64,000 nucleotides of DNA from Elgaria multicarinata webbii (Eukaryota; Chordata; Lepidosauria; Squamata; Anguidae). The DNA lies in NCBI RefSeq assembly GCF_023053635.1, contig NC_086183.1:29647501-29711500 (forward strand), written 5' to 3'. Positions 39,301 to 50,600 of the stretch are shown here, in pieces (position 1 is the first letter of the stretch; every line of letters starts with the position of its first letter). Under the pieces are notes generated by a model. That model was not told the origin of the DNA. It was given only the letters and a program-made list of their open reading frames with translations, and did not search any database. Both the position numbers and the translations under genes were made by a program.

Positions 39301-42300
39301 CTCACTCGTGCTGGGCTGGCCCCCAGTTCGGCCAGCAACAGCCGCTGAACCTGCCGACATTAGTGCAGCCTTCCCCAAGCTGCATGTGTTGGATTGCAGC
39401 TCTCCCATCATTCCCAGCACAGTTATCTCCAAAATCGGAGATAACCGAGAGGATGTAGGCGGGTGGGTCGCGGCCACAGGGATGAGCAGCCACCCTTCCA
39501 GCTCTAGCCAAGTGGTTCTGCGTGCCACACGCTGACCCTGGAGGGAGGGAATGACGTTATCACAAGCAGCCAAGGGGCCGGCCGGTGGCTCTTCCTCGCG
39601 CAGGCTGTGGCTTAGTGATGGGAGCATCGTGTGCTGTGTTAAGCCAGGTAATCCTCCGCCACCAGGTGGCGCCCTACTCCTCCCGAGCCCCTGTCTCTGC
39701 GCTGGGAGAAGGAGGCCTGGAATTCCGTGCCTCTCCCAGCTCAGCCGTCTCCCAATCATAGTTCTGCATCCCGGCTCCAGGGATTTGCAGGGCTAAACGT
39801 TTGGAAGTGAGGCTGAGCCAGTGGGGCATCCCGGTTAGAGCGTTGGACTGGGAGTCGGGAGATCCGGGTTCTAGTCCCCACTCGGTCATGGAAACCCACT
39901 GGGTGACTTTGGGCCAGTCACAGGCTCTCAGCCCGACCCACCTCATAGGGTTGTTGTTGTTGTGAGGATAAAATGGAGAGGAGGAAGAGGATTATGTATG
40001 TTGCCTTGGGTTCCTAAAGGAGGAAAAGGGGCTGGGTGTAAATGCAATCAACAAATAAATAAGCTGGGGGAGACGGATGCATTGGCAGCTGTTACTTGGG
40101 GTTGAAAGAAGCTGCTAAATAAACCCAAACGTGGGAAGCAGTGATCCCCGGCTTCTCCATGTCCTTACTGGATATGATGGGAACCTGGGTATTAGTGCTG
40201 GCATGAGCCTTCATCGGTCTCGCGTGTCAGTTGCACAGCTGTTCTCTCAGCAAGAATCTGCCATGTTCCCTGTACTTTGGAATTCTTGTTTGTAGACCTC
40301 TCTGTGTGTGTGTGTCTTTCTCTGTTGCTTGCAGACGGGGAATACTTCAGCGACGAGCAGATGCGTTGCCGGGACCCGCTCCTTTACGAACAGTACATCG
40401 GGCAGTACCTGAGCGAGGAGGAGTTGCAGGCGCTGGGCAGCAGCAAGCTAGAGGCTGCCGGCTCGCTCTCCGGCGTCCTGCTGGACTCCTACCAGGAGCA
40501 GGTGATCCAGCGGCGGCTGCAGGTCCAGCAGGAGCTGGAAGAGGCCTGCGAGGAGGAGGAGGAGGAAGATAGTGACGACGATGATGGGGAAGGTGGGTCC
40601 AGAGGGGAAGTAGGGTTGAGTGGTTAGAGCAACACTGCAGAAGTCCAGGGCCTCTGCTAGAGAGAGCAAGGCCTGTTTGGCTGGAGCAGGAAGACTGGGA
40701 GCCTTGCCTCTGGCATCCAGGGCTTTGAGGGGGGCAGTCAGGTCTGGTGGTCACAGCCCCAAGGTGTGGGAATGCTCTCCTCTTTGCTGGAAAAGCAGTA
40801 GGTACTAGTGGCTAGTGTGAAGAATCTGGAAGAGGAGAGGTGAAATTACGGGCCAGCATTGTTTGTGGGGGATCGTTTGTGGTGAATGGGAAAGGGGGGA
40901 AGCTGGGAACGGGGACTCTGTGCTCCCATAGAGCTTCATGAAGGATTAGATGTCGTGGGTTAGAAATGAGAGCAGCCAGGTCACGTAATGGACAGAGTGT
41001 CAGACGAGGCCTGTGGGTTCAAAGCCCTGCTTGGGCGTGAAGCTCACTGGGTGTCCTTGGCCCAGCCAACCTTACAAGGTTGTTGTGAACATAAAAGCAA
41101 GGGACACTCTATATGCCACCCTGAGCTCCGCTGACAAAAAGGGGTTGGATGAAAATGCAGTAGCGAAATGCACCAGCGGGGCGGAAGGGCAGCTTCGCTC
41201 CATCTTGGGAGGGTCATTGAGTCCCGTCCCGTGTGTCCTTCCCGCGCTAGACAAGGCCTCTGACCCTGGCATGGAGGAGTGGGTCCCTGACCAGGAGGAG
41301 AAAGCAATTCTGCGGGAAGAGTTCACCAGCCGAATGTACCAGCGCTTCCTGGACGGCAAGGACGGGGACTTTAATTACAGGTGAGGTGCGGACTGGCGAG
41401 CGATCAGGGCAGGGCGTTGGTTGCTGGGTCTCTTCGTGGGCGCTTTCACAGGCAATGCGAAGCCAGGATTTAGCGTTAGGCGCACGAGCACCTGCGAACC
41501 CAAGCGAGGCCTCCTCGGGCGCACACGCTCCACGTCCTGCGTTTCCCGGCTTGTCCCTGCCAGCCAGGGATTGCGTTTTAAATCAAACTCCGGTCAACTG
41601 CTTAAAGCCCTCTTTTGCTCTAGAAGTTTATGAAATCAAAGTGACCTTAATGTGTATAGAGAAAAGAAGACGCTTAGAGCAGCTGTCCCCAACCCGACGC
41701 CGTCCAGATATGTTGGACTACAACTCCCATCATTCCCAGCCCACCTGGCCAACAGCTATGTTTGTACTTCGTAGAGTTCGCTCCCACGGAGGAGGAAATT
41801 GCCACGCGTTTTCAGTCTCCCACTTCTAGTGAGGGCAGCGGCTGTAAGAGGAAAAGGGGGGGAAAGCTAACTCAGAAGAGGTTTGTGTTAGATACCAAAT
41901 TCTGTGCTTGCAGACGTATCGTTTCCTGTTAACATGAGAGAGGTGTACAAAATGATGCCTGGTGTGGAGAATGTGGACAGGGAGACATCTTTCTCCCTCT
42001 CTCAAAATACTAGAACCCGGGGTCATCCCATGAAGCTGATGGGTGGGAGATCCAAGACGAATAAAAGGAAGGACTTCTTCACTCAGTGCAGAGACAAACT
42101 ATGGAACTCCCTACCACAAGATGTAGTGCTGGCCGCCCATTTGGATGGCTTTAAAAGGGGGTTGGATAAATTCCTGGAGGCAAAGGCTATCAATGGCTGC
42201 TATTATTATTTCTTATTATTTATTTATATAGCACCATCAGTGTACATGGTGCTGTACAGAGTAAAACAATAAAATAGCAAAACCCTGCCGCATAGGCTTA

Positions 42301-43239
42301 CATTCTAATCTAGCCCTGAGGGTTGTGTGCTATCTCCAGTATTTGAGGCAATAAGCCTGCGCGCGCCAGTTGCTGGGGAACATGGGCGGGAGGGTGCTGT
42401 TGCACCATGTCCTGCTTGTTCATCCCTGGCCGAGGGCTGGTTGGCCACTGTGGGAACGGAGTGCTGGACTAGATGGACCCTGGGTCTGATCCAGCATCAG
42501 GGCACTTATGATGTTCTTAACCAGAGAAGGATTCGGGGAGGTGAAATCAGAGTGCCTAGGAGCCCAGGTCTCCTCAATCACTCTGTCTTGCAACCAGGTC
42601 TCTGGAGGCAAAATCCACCACCACCACCCCTTTTCTAGGGCCCCCAAAACACAGTGGCCACTGCTTGCCCTTGGCCACCTGTCATGAAGGGAGAGGCCCC
42701 TCCCCTTCCTCGACCGTGCATCACGTCACCCCAGAAGCAGGAATGGGTCTGTTGTTTCGTGCTGGGCGGGAGAGATGCTCTGTCGCTGCTCCAAATTCAG
42801 CCCATGCAGTGAACTTGGAGGAAAGAGAAGGCTCCTTCGTGCCTAGTTTTGGAGACGCTCCGAAGCAGTGAGGATCTGTTGTTGCTTCTGCACAATTGAC
42901 CCTTCCTCTCCCGTCATAGTGTCTTCCAGAGGGCTTGCCGGGCGCAACCACAGTCCTGGTTGGCTCTGAAGGTCCCTTCCCCTGCCTTCAGGAGCAGCTG
43001 GTACCTTGGTGTCAGCTCCACAGGTGTGAAGCCAGTTTTTATGCTATAGCGTAAACGCAGCCTTGGGAAGAAGTGGTCATGTACTCCCCTTCCTCTCTCC
43101 TCCCCCCTTCGCCCGCCCCCACAGTGAGGTCGATGAGAACCCAGACTTTGACAACCTGGACATCGTAACCCGGGACGAGGAGGAGCGCTACTTTGACGGG
43201 GAGGAGCCGGAAGAAGCGGATGCCATGGAGGCGGAGTAG
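36310..43239 (+). CDS. CCDC97: Coiled-coil domain-containing protein 97, 5 coding exons
   Basis: Nuclear acidic coiled-coil protein of the CCDC97 family (DUF2052-type C-terminus). From memory, human CCDC97 co-purifies with SF3b/U2 splicing factors; its exact job is not settled. Exons join in phase to 513 codons plus stop, against about 343 in human. The conserved part runs from about residue 240 to the end: [69 protein letters not shown], an acidic coiled stretch, [21 protein letters not shown], and [19 protein letters not shown]. The extra length is all in the poorly conserved N-terminal part of exon 2, which holds an internal duplication. The start at 36310 is chosen because it lies in the CpG promoter and splices in phase. 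It lies on the same strand as HNRNPUL1, about 2 kb downstream. Confidence 0.95.
36582..36710. repeat. SINE head fragment and palindromic MITE
   Basis: CCCCTGTGGCGCAGTGGTCA (36586-36605) is a tRNA-like SINE start that is cut off. It is followed by CAGCCTTCCCCAACCTGG (36610) and, at the far end, its complement (ending 36710), a member of the hAT-type MITE family at 18789. Confidence 0.65.
36736..37042. mobile_element. hAT-like non-autonomous transposon
   Basis: The ends are TAGGGTGACCATAGG and GGGTCACCCTA. The inner sequence is palindromic (AGGACAGGGCTCCTGTATCT against its complement near 37010). TCAAAGC occurs on both outer sides, a 7-base match to the expected 8-bp duplication. It lies in intron 1 of CCDC97. 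The same end motif is at 55397-55765 and 61878-62296. Confidence 0.75.
37043..38117. other. Rest of CCDC97 intron 1
   Basis: It holds a dispersed amniote-type repeat at about 37540-37680 (TTGGGGCACCTTAAAGACGA, TTCATCAGATGCAACAC) and an antisense CR1-like 3' piece at about 37762-37870 (CCTGCTGGATCAGACCAAGG). Nothing else is recognised. The acceptor is TGTCTCCCCCAG. Confidence 0.5.
38118..39113 (+). CDS. CCDC97: CCDC97 exon 2
   Basis: Encodes residues 15-346. The first about 225 residues are Ser/Pro/Glu-rich and not alignable to human by eye. Residues 45-91 and 184-229 are diverged copies of one another (EAAEPLH/EATEPSH, then CSPK/SSPD and PDVS/SDVT). The rest is the conserved domain. The donor is GTAGCC at 39114. 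Reading through it would add SRA and stop at 39127. Confidence 0.92.
39114..40334. other. CCDC97 intron 2
   Basis: It holds a MITE arm at about 39365-39420 and a SINE at 39826-40063. The rest (39430-39820) is unassigned. The acceptor is TTGCTTGCAG. Confidence 0.5.
39826..40063 (+). mobile_element. tRNA-derived SINE
   Basis: The tRNA-like head has an A box (GTTAGAGCGTTGG) and a B box (GGTTCTAGTCC) at the right spacing. The body CACAGGCTCTCAGCCCGACC and CCTCATAGGGTTGTTGTTG follows, ending in AATAAATAA. Fairly well kept. Confidence 0.8.
40335..40592 (+). CDS. CCDC97: CCDC97 exon 3
   Basis: Encodes residues 347-432: [47 protein letters not shown], then the acidic run [12 protein letters not shown]. 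The coiled-coil part is here. The donor is GTGGGT. Confidence 0.95.
40975..41165 (+). mobile_element. tRNA-derived SINE (diverged)
   Basis: CAGACGAGGCCTGTGGGTTC has a degraded B-box region. CAACCTTACAAGGTTGTTGT and a LINE-like tail follow, in the order of the SINE at 39826. Confidence 0.6.
41251..41380 (+). CDS. CCDC97: CCDC97 exon 4
   Basis: Encodes residues 433-475, [18 protein letters not shown] and [15 protein letters not shown], nearly as in human. The acceptor is CCCGCGCTAG and the donor GTGAGG. Confidence 0.96.
41675..41755. repeat. Single arm of the palindromic MITE family
   Basis: CAGCTGTCCCCAACCCGACG, then GTTGGACTACAACTCCCATC, as in the left arm of 18789-18911. Confidence 0.65.
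41925..42535 (+). mobile_element. CR1-like LINE 3' end, split by an L2 tail
   Basis: The coding tail reads [16 protein letters not shown], then [18 protein letters not shown]. The 3'UTR resumes after 42305 with CTAGCCCTGAGGGTTGTGTG and ends near GATGTTCTTA. An antisense L2 tail (about 42200-42305) is inserted. It lies in intron 4 of CCDC97. Confidence 0.75.
42200..42308 (-). mobile_element. L2-type LINE 3' tail (antisense, nested)
   Basis: ATATAGCACCATCAGTGTAC and CCCTGCCGCATAGGCTTAC match the tails at 3768 and 6388. The flanks are the two halves of one CR1-like 3' end. Confidence 0.75.
42536..43124. other. Rest of CCDC97 intron 4
   Basis: No repeat or exon is recognised. The acceptor before exon 5 is CCCGCCCCCACAG. 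Confidence 0.45.
43125..43239 (+). CDS. CCDC97: CCDC97 exon 5 (C-terminus)
   Basis: Encodes residues 476-513, [20 protein letters not shown] then an acidic end, and stops with TAG at 43237-43239. Confidence 0.95.
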
Positions 43240-43855
43240 ATGCCGCTGAGATCCTGGCCCCAAGGTGGAGGTGAGGGCCCCTGGACCCAGCAGGGGGATG
43301 GACGCAGAGTGGGACGCGTTTTGTCTTCCTACCCTATTGGGTAACATTCATCCTGGCCAAGTTGGGGGGTCAGCCCCACAGGGACCGGAGGCGCAGCTCC
43401 ACAGCGGAGTGGGTGAAGTGCCGTTGCCATCCGAGGGGATGCCAGAAGCATCTTCTGAACCCTGCAAGCTTCTCCCGAGTCCCTTCCCTGGCTCTGCTTC
43501 CCAGTCGCTACCAGGAGAAGAACGCTGACAGAGGGCAAGTCCCTCTTGAGGACCGGACACCTGCGATCCGGATTTGAAGTGCCAAGGCAGACCTCGCTGT
43601 CTTCTCTGGGGTGACTCTCTCACGTCTTTACGATCCTATTGCAGAGGCGTGATTTGGACTCTTCCTCGAGTCTGCAGCTTCCCCTTGACTTGCAAGTAAC
43701 GGGACTCTGTGTTAGGGATGGCGCCGGCCTCGAGCCCGGGTGAGACGTCGCTATAAGGCGGCTCCTGCTGCGTTGCTTGGTGGAGCGTCGTGTGTCCAGT
43801 GATTTCTCCAGCTTTTGGCAGTTGAAAATAAATCTTTTGAGTAATTGACGGCCTT
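43240..43855 (+). other. CCDC97: CCDC97 3'UTR
   Basis: Non-coding GC-moderate sequence from the stop codon to just past the AATAAA at 43827. A G-run and T-rich sequence follow. Confidence 0.75.
43827..43832 (+). promoter_or_regulatory. CCDC97: CCDC97 poly(A) signal AATAAA
   Basis: Canonical hexamer about 590 bases after the stop codon, with a G/T-containing stretch 20-35 bases downstream. Confidence 0.8.
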
Positions 43856-43964
43856 GTTAAGGGGGGGGGGGGTTTCAAAGTCAGAAGTTGCTCCAGCCCA
43901 ACTGCAAGCAGTCTGTATTTCCTGAACTTACACTCCCATTCCCAACTAATCAAAGCAAGTTAAT

Positions 43965-44395
43965 GTTATGGTGGTGGTGGTTGATTCGTTCAGTCGCTTC
44001 CGACTCTTCGTGACTTCATGGACCAGCCCACGCCAGAGCTTTCTGTCGGCCGTCGCCACCCCTAGCTCCCCCAAGGTCAAGTCTGTCACCTCCAGAATAT
44101 CATCCATCCATCTTGCCCTTGGTCGCTCTTCCGTTTGCCTTCCCCTTTCCCTAGCATCAGCCTCTTCTCCAGGGTATCATGTCTTCTCATTATGTGGCCA
44201 GTTCAGTTTTGCCTTTAATACCATTCCCTCAAGTGAGCAGTCTGGCTTTATTTCCTGGAGTATGGACTGGTTTGATCTTCTTGCAGTCCAAGGCACTCTC
44301 AGCATTTTCCTCCAACACCACAGTTCAAAAGCATCTCTCTTCCTTCGCTCAGCAAAGATGCAGTTCCCTGCCCCTCAAAGGATTGCAGTTTAGAT
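43965..44395 (-). mobile_element. BovB (RTE) LINE 3' fragment (antisense)
   Basis: GTTCAGTCGCTTCCGACTCT, TTCATGGACCAGCCCACGCC, TTGATCTTCTTGCAGTCCAA and TTCAAAAGCATCTCTCTTCC are the known order of the antisense BovB 3' half, shared with ruminant BovB copies. The sense 3' end lies near 43970. It is diverged and 5' truncated. Confidence 0.8.
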
Positions 44396-44439
44396 AGGTG
44401 GGAGCAGGTGGGGGAAGGAATAAGGAGCAGGTAACTTGG

Positions 44440-44945
44440 AAAAAAGGAGGCGAAGGGGAGACATGATAGAGGTGTACAAAATGATGCCTGGTGTGGAGAA
44501 TGTGGAGAGGGAGACATTTTTTCTCCCTCTCTCAAAATACCAGAACCAGGGAACAACCCATGAAGCTGATGGGTGGGAGATCCAGGACAAATCAAAGGAA
44601 GGACTTCTTCACGCAGTGCAGAGTTAAATTATGGAACTCACTACCGCAAGATGTAGTGACGGCCACCCATTTGGAGGGCTTTAAAAGGGGGGTTGGATAA
44701 ATTCCTGGAGGAGAGGGCTATCAATGGCTACTAGACCTGATGGTTATGTGCTGCCTCCAGTATGTGAGGCAGTAAGCCTGTATGCACCAGTTGCTGGGGA
44801 ACATGGATGGGAGAGAGCTGTTGCGCCATGTCCTGCTTTGTTGGTCCCTGGCCCACAGCTGGTTGGCCACGGTGTGAGCAGAGTGCTGGACTAGATGGAC
44901 CCTTGGTCTGATCCAGCATCAGGACTCTTCTTGAGTTCTTAACTT
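44440..44945 (+). mobile_element. CR1-like LINE 3' end
   Basis: The coding tail ([19 protein letters not shown], then [19 protein letters not shown]) is followed by a 3'UTR with CAGTTGCTGGGGAACATGG and CTAGATGGACCCTTGGTCTG. Confidence 0.8.
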
Positions 44946-45189
44946 CTGGGAATTCAAGCTTTTTACTTCTGGACATGACATGTGTTAACTCAGGTTCTTG
45001 CACAGCATCAGGCAAACTGGCTGTATAGTTCCTTCTCGCCGTTAATGGGCGAAGCAGGAGGCCTCCTCCGTATGTACACCTTGCACAGATCCCTTCACAC
45101 GTTCCGCATCTTTCATCTGCTGAAGTTCTCTGCCAAGCCAGTCACCTGATCGGCATAGTGTGAGCCTCGCTTTGTTTTCCCGGGGTAAA

Positions 45190-45365
45190 GATGCACCAGA
45201 GGCAGCAAGCCTGTATACACCAGTTGCTGGGGAGCATGGGTGGGAGGGTGCTTTTGCGTCCCTGTCTTGCTGGTGGGTGCCTGGTTGACAGCTGGTTGGG
45301 CACCCTGTGAACAGAGTGCTGGACTAGATGGACCCTTGGTCTGATCCAGCAAGGATGTCCTTACG
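45190..45365 (+). mobile_element. CR1-like LINE 3'UTR
   Basis: Only the last part of the family is kept: CACCAGTTGCTGGGGAGCAT to TGGTCTGATCCAGCAAGGAT. Confidence 0.75.
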
Positions 45366-45369
45366 TTGA

Positions 45370-47257
45370 TCGAGGTGTGTCCCATCATGCATTTGTCTGT
45401 GTTTTAATTGGCTGGCCCTTGAGAACTTCTGGGGCGGCTGCTGGTGGAGGAGAGTTCCTTGCACGAGCTGAACGGAGACGTCGCAGTAGGGCAGCCTTTC
45501 CCAAGTTTGCTTCCTCTAGCTATGCTGGCTGGGGGGGTTCTGGGAGTTGCGGTCCAACGCATCTGGGAGGCTGCAGAAGGGCCTGGTGCCATAGGGCCTG
45601 CCTGCTGCTGCCCCACCGGCTCCGATCACCTACATTTCTGTGTTTGGGGAGAGGAGAAAGTGCCGCCCCTTTCTTTCCCCCATTGTCCCTGCTCCTGTAG
45701 TCTTTGACAGCAGCCTGAACGGCAGAAACTTAGCAGCTGAAGCTTCCTCTATTGCTTTACTCTGTGGAAAGGAAAGCTTCAGCACCTTGATTTCCGAACG
45801 GCCGGCTCTAGCCAGAGATACGGGAGTCGGGCCGTGGATAAAAGTTGTCCGTGCTGTTTTGACTGTGAAGCCATGGAGGCTTAAGAGTTTTAGAGACCTT
45901 CCCCATCCCCAGGTGAGGACAGGTGGCGGGGGCGGAGCTCCTGGGTTCTGAGGTTTCCCCCTTGGAAGGAAGACCTTTTGAGCATAGAGGGGAGCCGAGA
46001 GCTGAGACTCCTGGGGTCTGTTCTCTTTTGGGGGCTGTGGGGGTGTCGTACGTTTCCAACAAGCCTTGTCCTCTACTAAGCATGGATGAGGATTCTAGGA
46101 GTCGTTCTGAGGGGCACCTCTGGGGGGGCGCAAGGACTGCTGGTGACAGAAGCTGTATCCTAGAAGGTGTTAAATGGCCCCTTGCAAATGCTTATCCCAG
46201 GACCTCCACTGTTAGCTTTAGTGGCCTTGACTGCCTACAGCCAGCAGGGGGCAGCAGATGCTAAGTAAAGCAGGGCCAGCAGAGCTGTCTCTCCAGCTAT
46301 GGCAGAGGAGCGCTGCCTAGTGGTTTGCGTTGAGAATGGAGCCTCAGCGATCAGCTCCCCGCTAACACTCTGTGCTAAGGGGCTGGCGGCAAAGGCCTAA
46401 ATGTTTAGATAGTGAGGATTTCTCCCCTTCCTGCTTTATTTATCTTCCCAGTTGCTGCAGCTGTGCCCTTCGCCCATGTTTAGAGGGTGGTTTACAACAG
46501 CAGAATACAAAACCATAAAATTGCCACAGTGAAATACAGAATTCAAGTCTAATGATAGGAGCCAGCGTAAAAACGGAGATGAAAGCAGTTGCCTGGGAGC
46601 ATTGAAAGGGGGGGGGGGTTTGAATGGTTCTGCGAAGATAACTGTGTAGGCGGAAGGCAGACCTTTCTGGGCTGTGTGATGCTCGCTTAAATGCAGCCTT
46701 CTTCCTGCTGTTCAAGTTTTGTGGTCTCTTGTTGCTTGCACAAACTCTGTGTTTCTCAACGTCTTCTTCTCCTGACATCGTTTGCAATGTCTTCAGCCTG
46801 GCTCTTAAATCTCAAAAATCGACGTGCCCCAGCTATGGAGGCCTGGACGGCATGTCCCGGTCGCTGCTTTCCGCTTTCAGGGAGAGCGTGAGCCTCCCCA
46901 CCACCAGGCAGATGGATTCTGATTTGAAAGTATCGCCTCGGTGGTTGATCTTGAAGATCGTCGCTTCCCCCAAGACTACCGAAGAGGAAAGGCCAAGAAT
47001 GGCTTATTCCCAGTTGTTCTTCGTCAGAACAATCCTCCTCCAGCCATAAGAAGATGTGGCGCTTGCTGGCTTAGGTTGAGCTGCTGTGATGTCATGGAAT
47101 GTTCAGGAATGTTCAGGAATGTGTTTGCTGCTGAAAAGAAAGATGCCCGCAATAGAAGAGTGCAAGTTTGGTGTCAAAAGCGAGAAACGTACATTTGGCT
47201 GGGTTTGATAACTTCACACAAATGCCTAGAGACGGAATGCTTGGAGGTCAGGCCAGC
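45370..47257. other. Intergenic, little recognised
   Basis: It holds a MITE arm at about 45490-45575 and a possible antisense LINE 3' end at 46430-46690 (AGGGTGGTTTACAACAGCAG). No host exon is supported. Confidence 0.4.
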
Positions 47258-47296
47258 CTTCACGTGCTGACTTGTGGGGCAAGTCAGCACGTGAAG

Positions 47297-47625
47297 TCAG
47301 CTCCCTTTTTTATTGTGAATATCAACAGAATAGAACAGAAAATACATTGTGAAAACAACCACCACCATACATTACATATATAGGATTAAAGGGGGAGAGT
47401 TCTACAAAGGTTTCAAGAAAAGCAGACCAGATATCCGTGTATTTATCCACTTGCGACTGTATAACACCCGTCCAAAAATTGATAATGTTATTAGGTCCTC
47501 GATCCGTTGCATTATGGGAGGTGTGGGTTTGTCCTTCCAATGTGATAGTATAAGTCTTTGGGCTGTCATAAGGGCTCTGTATAAACGATCATGCACACAC
47601 ACCCTCCAAATCCCTCAGTAAATTA
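47297..47625 (-). mobile_element. L1-type LINE 3' fragment (antisense)
   Basis: The minus strand encodes a short end of an L1-like ORF2 (RALMTAQRLILSHWKDKP). The antisense 3' end with TTTTTTATTGTG lies near 47306. Heavily 5' truncated. Confidence 0.6.
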
Positions 47626-47639
47626 CACCTATAGCTGCT

Positions 47640-50600
47640 GTTGAGGCCAGTCCCTATAGCAGGGCTGGGGAATCAATCTCTGGCCAAGGGCCAAATAGTT
47701 TTTGAGGTGCCCTCAGGGACCGCATTCTAATTGTGGGCAGAGACCAAAGCCAAAACTGTGGGGCCAAAACCACAAAGTCCCTGCATAGTGTAGCTTAAAA
47801 GGCTCTCGCTGCTTGCATTTAACCCCCAGGAAAGGTATCTTCAACATTCTGGCATGGGAAGGGGGGACTGCACAAAAGCCAGGAAACCCCCAACGATTGG
47901 GGTTTGGGGGAGAGGTGGGCCTAGAGAAAGGAGGAGGGCCCTTCTGGGGAACCCCAGGAGGTCCAGATTGGGCCCCAAGGCCCAGGGTTCCCTACCTCCG
48001 TCCTACAGAGCTTTGCTACCGCCTGGCAGCAGGGATGAACAGGCATCTGCAAAAGGTTTCTTTTTGGTGTTGGGAGAGAGACTGACTGGGACACAAAGGG
48101 TGTATGCGTGTCAGAGTCAAGATGTGTGAGAGAGTGGCTGAACAACATGAGTTCTAGCAGCCAAGGACTCCCACGCATATGTTAGCATCTTCATTTTGTC
48201 TTCCAGCCTTCTCTCCTGGAGAATTTGGCTTTGTATTTTTGGTTTTTCCCCTTGCCAAGCTACCCACAAATGTCTGACTCACCTCCACCCCCAGCATGGG
48301 GATTTCCATAGAAATTCTGGCTGCATTCCCCCATCCCATCCCCATTGGCAGGAGCTATGGGGTTGTTTCTCCCCCCAAAAAACCAGTCTTGCCTCTGATG
48401 TTCCTGCCCACTCTGGCTGGCGTGATGGGACACAGCTTGGACTTGCAAGAGGAGGGATTTCCTAAGCTGAGGCGCCATATACACAGATAGGTTGCAGCTT
48501 CCTGAGTTGCCACTAGATGGCTCCCCTCTGCTATCCAAGAGGGGGGAGAGGGAACTGCAGCTTCCTGTGCTACTTCATCATGGAGTGGGGGATTTGAACG
48601 TTCAAAGGCTCCCCTGTGTGCGAAAACGTCCCAGCGTGCGGAAAGCTAATACGTCACAGAGAAAGCTACACTAAAAATCATCTGTCCAGTGTGCTAGCTT
48701 TCCATCTGCAGGGAGTTTTTCAGTTTGATTTGTGTGTGTTTTTAGCAAGCCATGTCCCTCCTGCACCCTGCAGTGGTATTCAAGGACTATGCCTTTTTAG
48801 AAGTACACGTTTTTGCAAGTGCTGTTTTCCAGTGCAAGATGTGAATGAGTAAATCCTCAATTCAAATCTCGCCTCTGCTATCAACTCACTACGGGTGCTT
48901 ACAGACATATGTAAAAAAAAAAGAGCCGCTTTTCCTGTACTCTGGAAGCACATTTGCTTACTCTTCTACAGAGTCCAACTCGGTGGAAATGAGTTCTGTG
49001 GGTTTTGCTGCATAGCCAGCTGTGCACAGCTCTGATTGACTGGCGGCTGTGACGTCATGATCCGTCCTCCCCTCCTTGGAACGTTGTTTTTTAACAGCAT
49101 TTAAACTTTATTTTGCTTTTTAAATAAAGGATGTGTCGGTGACCGGCCTGCGGCAGCCTGCCATAAATCAGCCTCAGCCTTCCTTGTGAACAGAAGGGGG
49201 TAATTGTCCTAGCCTGCTTTACAGGGTTGTGGGTGACTGAGATAATACATGTATTTATTTTTTTATTACATTTTTATACGGCCCAATAGCTAAAGCTCTC
49301 TGGGCGGTTCATGTAAAACTCCACAACATGCTGTAAAAATCCTACATATTTATTACAGGCTGATTTCTGTTTATGAAAGTTAAGAAGGTAAAATTGGTGC
49401 AGTTTTCATAGTGTGTTTTTTTTATATAAGGAGTTACTCAGCTTGAATCTTTGTGATAGGACGGGCATGAAATCAAAATGAATTGTAATTAACCTCCCCT
49501 CCTCTACTTCGTTGCCTAGGAAATTCAGGCACCACTCCTGCGCGTGCTTCCCTGTGAGTAAGCTGCATTGAAAACAATGCTACTTACTTCTGAATAGACA
49601 TGTATGAGATTGTGCTGGGAATGAAAAGGTTGTCATCTGTCAAATCCCCAAATTTCTCATTCCTCCACAACTACCATGTGATTATACAAAAGGACACTAC
49701 ACACACGCAAGCACCCTTCCCTAATCAGGAACGCAGACAGCTCGGGGGGGGGGGGTTTGTATTCCCCCGTTTTGTGGAAAACAGGTCCAGGATGGCGGTT
49801 CTGCAAATGAAGAAATTGGCTCTTTGCTGATATAAATGAACCTTGCTTCTTTGGAATGGAGCCAAGTTTTTACCAATGCAGGCTTTTCTGCTAGGAAGCT
49901 GTGTGTGTGTGCGCATGCATGTATATATGTATGTACTATATATACACATTTTTGTGTCTGTTACGTCTCCAAAGCAAGAATGCCCGTAGTGCATTTGGTG
50001 TGGTGTTGTTGAATAATTGCAAAGAGGCAGGCCTCGCCAACCTGCCTCTGGGCACGAAACTTTGTGCGAAGGGAAACGCATTTGCATTTAATTGTATTCT
50101 TAAAGTAAGCAACCTCGGGGGGCGGTGTTTTTCGGCAACTGTCACCATAAACAGCCCATCTTCAACCGCTGGGTTTCTGCAGCATTCAGCAAATTAGCAA
50201 ATAGCGATGGAGAGCATTGGGTAGATGTGGGTTGTGGTAGGGCTGAGGTACCCCAATCCAGAGTTCCCTCTGCATTCTCACATGCGCTCTCCGCATACTT
50301 GCTTGTGGATGCGCTAGTTGATGAGGGCGACTCACACGTTTTTAAAATCAGTGCAGTGTTTCTCCAGTCCACGAAGCGTTTGCTGGATGACTTGTGTCTG
50401 CGGGTGTGAATCTGTCCCCCGAGGGCATGCCGGTGCACGCTTGGAGAACGCAGCATCGATTGATGGCTTCCGCGTGTGAATGAGCCGCTGCAGCTGAAAC
50501 AGCACCGAGAGAATTTTCATATCGCCTCAGACGCAATAGCGTCTAATGGAAGTTGTTCATGCGTTCAAGTCGCAGGCCGCTCGGTGATGAGGTGTCGGCC

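Noticed and set aside
46941-47270. 109-codon frame with RRFPQDYRRGKAKNG
   Set aside because: It looked briefly like part of a nuclear protein, but no family could be named and no splice sites or extension support it.
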